A stretch of DNA of 8,281 nt, taken from positions 1 to 8,281 of the forward strand of contig CACERX010000047.1 in assembly GCA_902562015.1 (NCBI GenBank), given 5' to 3'. Shown here one piece after another: positions 7,076-8,281 of the stretch. Made by a program: the position numbers and the translations under genes. A model generated the notes under the pieces. That model was not told the DNA's origin, ran no database searches, and was given only the letters and a program-made list of their open reading frames with translations. Positions within the stretch are counted from its first letter, which is position 1. The number at the start of each line of letters is the position of its first letter. This DNA comes from an uncultured SAR324 cluster bacterium. GTDB taxonomy: Bacteria; SAR324; NAC60-12.

Positions 7076-8059
7076 TTGAAAACCGAAAATAAAAAAATCC
7101 TTGTCACAGGAGGTGCGGGATATGTAGGTTCTCATGTCGTTAAAGCACTACGAGATGCAGGTAAATCTCCTGTAGTTTTTGATAATTTAAGCACTGGATT
7201 GCGAGAAAACCTGCTTCCAAACATTCCCTTTTTCCTAGGGGACACACTTTTCTCTGAACAACTCAAACAAGCCCTTAAAGATGTGGATTCAATCGTGCAT
7301 ATGGCTGCACACAAATCTGTAGGTGAGTCAATGAAGGATCCGGCTAAATATGCCATTAACAATCTAACCGGAACTATAAATCTGCTTAATGCGGCAGCAG
7401 AGGCAAAAATTAAATACTTCGTCTTCTCTTCAAGCGCAGCAGTTTATGGGGAACCAAAATATCTGCCGCTGGATGAAGCACATCCAACCGAGCCGCTAAA
7501 CTTTTATGGATACACCAAACTGGAAATAGAAAGCCTGCTCGTTTGGTACAGTAAATTAAAGAATATTCATTTCGCCAGCCTGCGTTATTTCAACGCAGCA
7601 GGATACGATATTGAAGGTGAAATTAATGGACTTGAAAGAGAACCTAATAACCTGATTCCGATCGTGCTAGAAACGATCATGGGTAAACGTAAAGAAGTGG
7701 TGGTTTTTGGATCTGATTATGACACAAATGATGGAAGTTGCATACGCGACTATATTCATGTCAATGATCTTGCTGAAGCACATCTGAAAGCACTTGATTA
7801 CTTGGAAAGTCAAAACCAAAATCTTGTAGTGAACCTTGGCACATCCAAAGGTTTAAGTGTGCTAGAAGTATTAAGTATTGCCCGTAAAGTTTCAGGGACT
7901 GATTTTAAATTCAAACTTGGTCCACGACGTGCAGGTGATCCGGCTGTGGTGCTGGCTAAAGCTGGTCTGGCTGAAAAACTGCTTCACTGGACTCCAAAAA
8001 ATAGCAATGCCACTACTTTGCTTGAGACATCTCTGCGAGCCTATAGAAAAAACTCCTAG
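7076..8059 (+). CDS. galE: GalE, UDP-glucose 4-epimerase
   Basis: A cytoplasmic NAD-dependent extended SDR enzyme interconverting UDP-glucose and UDP-galactose for LPS or other polysaccharide. It has 327 residues (E. coli GalE 338). The Rossmann loop GGAGYVGSH is at 12-20 and FDNLSTG at 35-41. HMAAHKSVGESMKDP follows at 75-89, FSSSAAVYG with the active-site serine at 117-125, and catalytic YGYTK (Y144, K148). RYFNAAG is at 170-176, CIRDYIHVNDLAEAH at 222-236 and RRAGDPA at 284-290. These are GalE rather than HldD signatures, although both are SDR proteins in one operon. The start is TTG at 7076: an in-frame TAA at 7067 closes the frame upstream, and there is no ATG or GTG before the Rossmann motif. 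Translation initiation may be weak, as no Shine-Dalgarno is visible. Related UDP-sugar 4-epimerases with N-acetyl substrates cannot be excluded. Confidence 0.93.
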   Translation: MKTENKKILVTGGAGYVGSHVVKALRDAGKSPVVFDNLSTGLRENLLPNIPFFLGDTLFSEQLKQALKDVDSIVHMAAHKSVGESMKDPAKYAINNLTGTINLLNAAAEAKIKYFVFSSSAAVYGEPKYLPLDEAHPTEPLNFYGYTKLEIESLLVWYSKLKNIHFASLRYFNAAGYDIEGEINGLEREPNNLIPIVLETIMGKRKEVVVFGSDYDTNDGSCIRDYIHVNDLAEAHLKALDYLESQNQNLVVNLGTSKGLSVLEVLSIARKVSGTDFKFKLGPRRAGDPAVVLAKAGLAEKLLHWTPKNSNATTLLETSLRAYRKNS

Positions 8060-8066
8060 TTTTTTT
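8047..8066 (+). terminator. Weak inverted repeat with T-run at the galE stop codon, possible terminator
   Basis: AAAAAACT (8047-8054) and AGTTTTTT (8058-8065) form a perfect 8-pair stem with a 3-base loop around the galE TAG, ending in a T7 tract. The stem has only one G-C pair, so termination would be inefficient; it could equally be chance in AT-rich DNA. Confidence 0.25.
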
Positions 8067-8093
8067 ATTGTGTTTATCTGTTAAATCTCCTTG

Positions 8094-8281
8094 ATGAAAT
8101 TAAATAAAAAAATCATGAGGACTTTTAGACTGTTTATTTTTATCCTTTTTATTGGCGCGTGTACCAAACCCGTGGATACGGCATATTACAAAAAAGAAGA
8201 CCTAACTAGATTTAAGACCAAGTCATTTAAATCAGAAAAAAAGAACAAGGAAATTGAATTGGTGGCGGAAAAAGAATGTCC
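8094..8281 (+). CDS. Putative lipoprotein, N-terminal fragment cut by the window end
   Basis: The ATG at 8094 opens a frame that stays open for 62 codons to the window end, so the 3' part is missing. It encodes a basic start (MKLNKKIMRTFR), a short hydrophobic core (LFIFILF) and the lipobox-like IGAC with Cys23, after which the protein becomes strongly charged and lysine-rich. This predicts export, lipid attachment at the cysteine and signal peptidase II cleavage. A second ATG at 8115 would give an equally valid but shorter signal peptide. Neither start has a visible Shine-Dalgarno. It lies 34 bases after galE on the same strand, so it may be part of that operon or a new unit. The mature part shows no family I recognise. 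It was assigned from the signal peptide alone, with function unknown. Confidence 0.72.
   Translation, partial: MKLNKKIMRTFRLFIFILFIGACTKPVDTAYYKKEDLTRFKTKSFKSEKKNKEIELVAEKEC

Noticed and set aside
1..8281. Mobile element, CRISPR array, tRNA or defence island
   Set aside because: No transposase, integrase, direct repeat-spacer pattern, cloverleaf or defence gene was seen apart from the housekeeping RecC.

Overview
The window is AT-rich bacterial chromosome from a Gram-negative organism. It carries ADP-heptose (LPS inner core) synthesis genes, an inner-membrane-anchored periplasmic parvulin chaperone, RecC and a lipoprotein. The architecture of the chaperone and the presence of RecBCD suggest a proteobacterium, possibly delta-like or a marine lineage, but the sequence alone does not fix the taxon. 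I see no tRNA, rRNA, insertion sequence, CRISPR array or phage gene, and the region looks like core chromosome.

Left half (1-4871, all on the minus strand): a ppiD-like gene is followed after 65 bases by recC, whose 3' end lies beyond base 1. The recC frame is interrupted once, at a run of eight A (minus strand, 2245-2252). My translation shows the gene open in a single other frame from there to the window edge, with RecC signature segments on both sides of the break.

Centre (4872-5096): an AT-rich divergent intergenic region separates ppiD from the plus-strand operon. It holds a plausible sigma70-type promoter for ppiD, a perfect 10-base palindrome overlapping its -35 element, and an 11-base tandem repeat in the ppiD leader.

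Right half (5097-8281, plus strand): rfaE2 (heptose-1-phosphate adenylyltransferase) overlaps hldD (ADP-heptose 6-epimerase) by ATGA. hldD is followed 2 bases later by a methylmalonyl-CoA epimerase-like VOC gene, then after 50 bases by galE (UDP-glucose 4-epimerase), and finally by the start of a small lipoprotein gene cut by the window end. rfaE2 and hldD are the last steps of ADP-L-glycero-D-manno-heptose synthesis, and galE supplies UDP-galactose for surface sugars. The VOC gene is the member whose predicted metabolism does not fit this set.

The main anomalies are two single-base frame breaks, in recC (one A too many in A8) and in hldD (one A too few in A6). Each sits exactly in a homopolymer and each is repaired by one base to give an uninterrupted, family-like protein. 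Homopolymer sequencing errors are the simplest explanation; real inactivation or slippage-based expression is the alternative. I did not find a convincing new biological system here.
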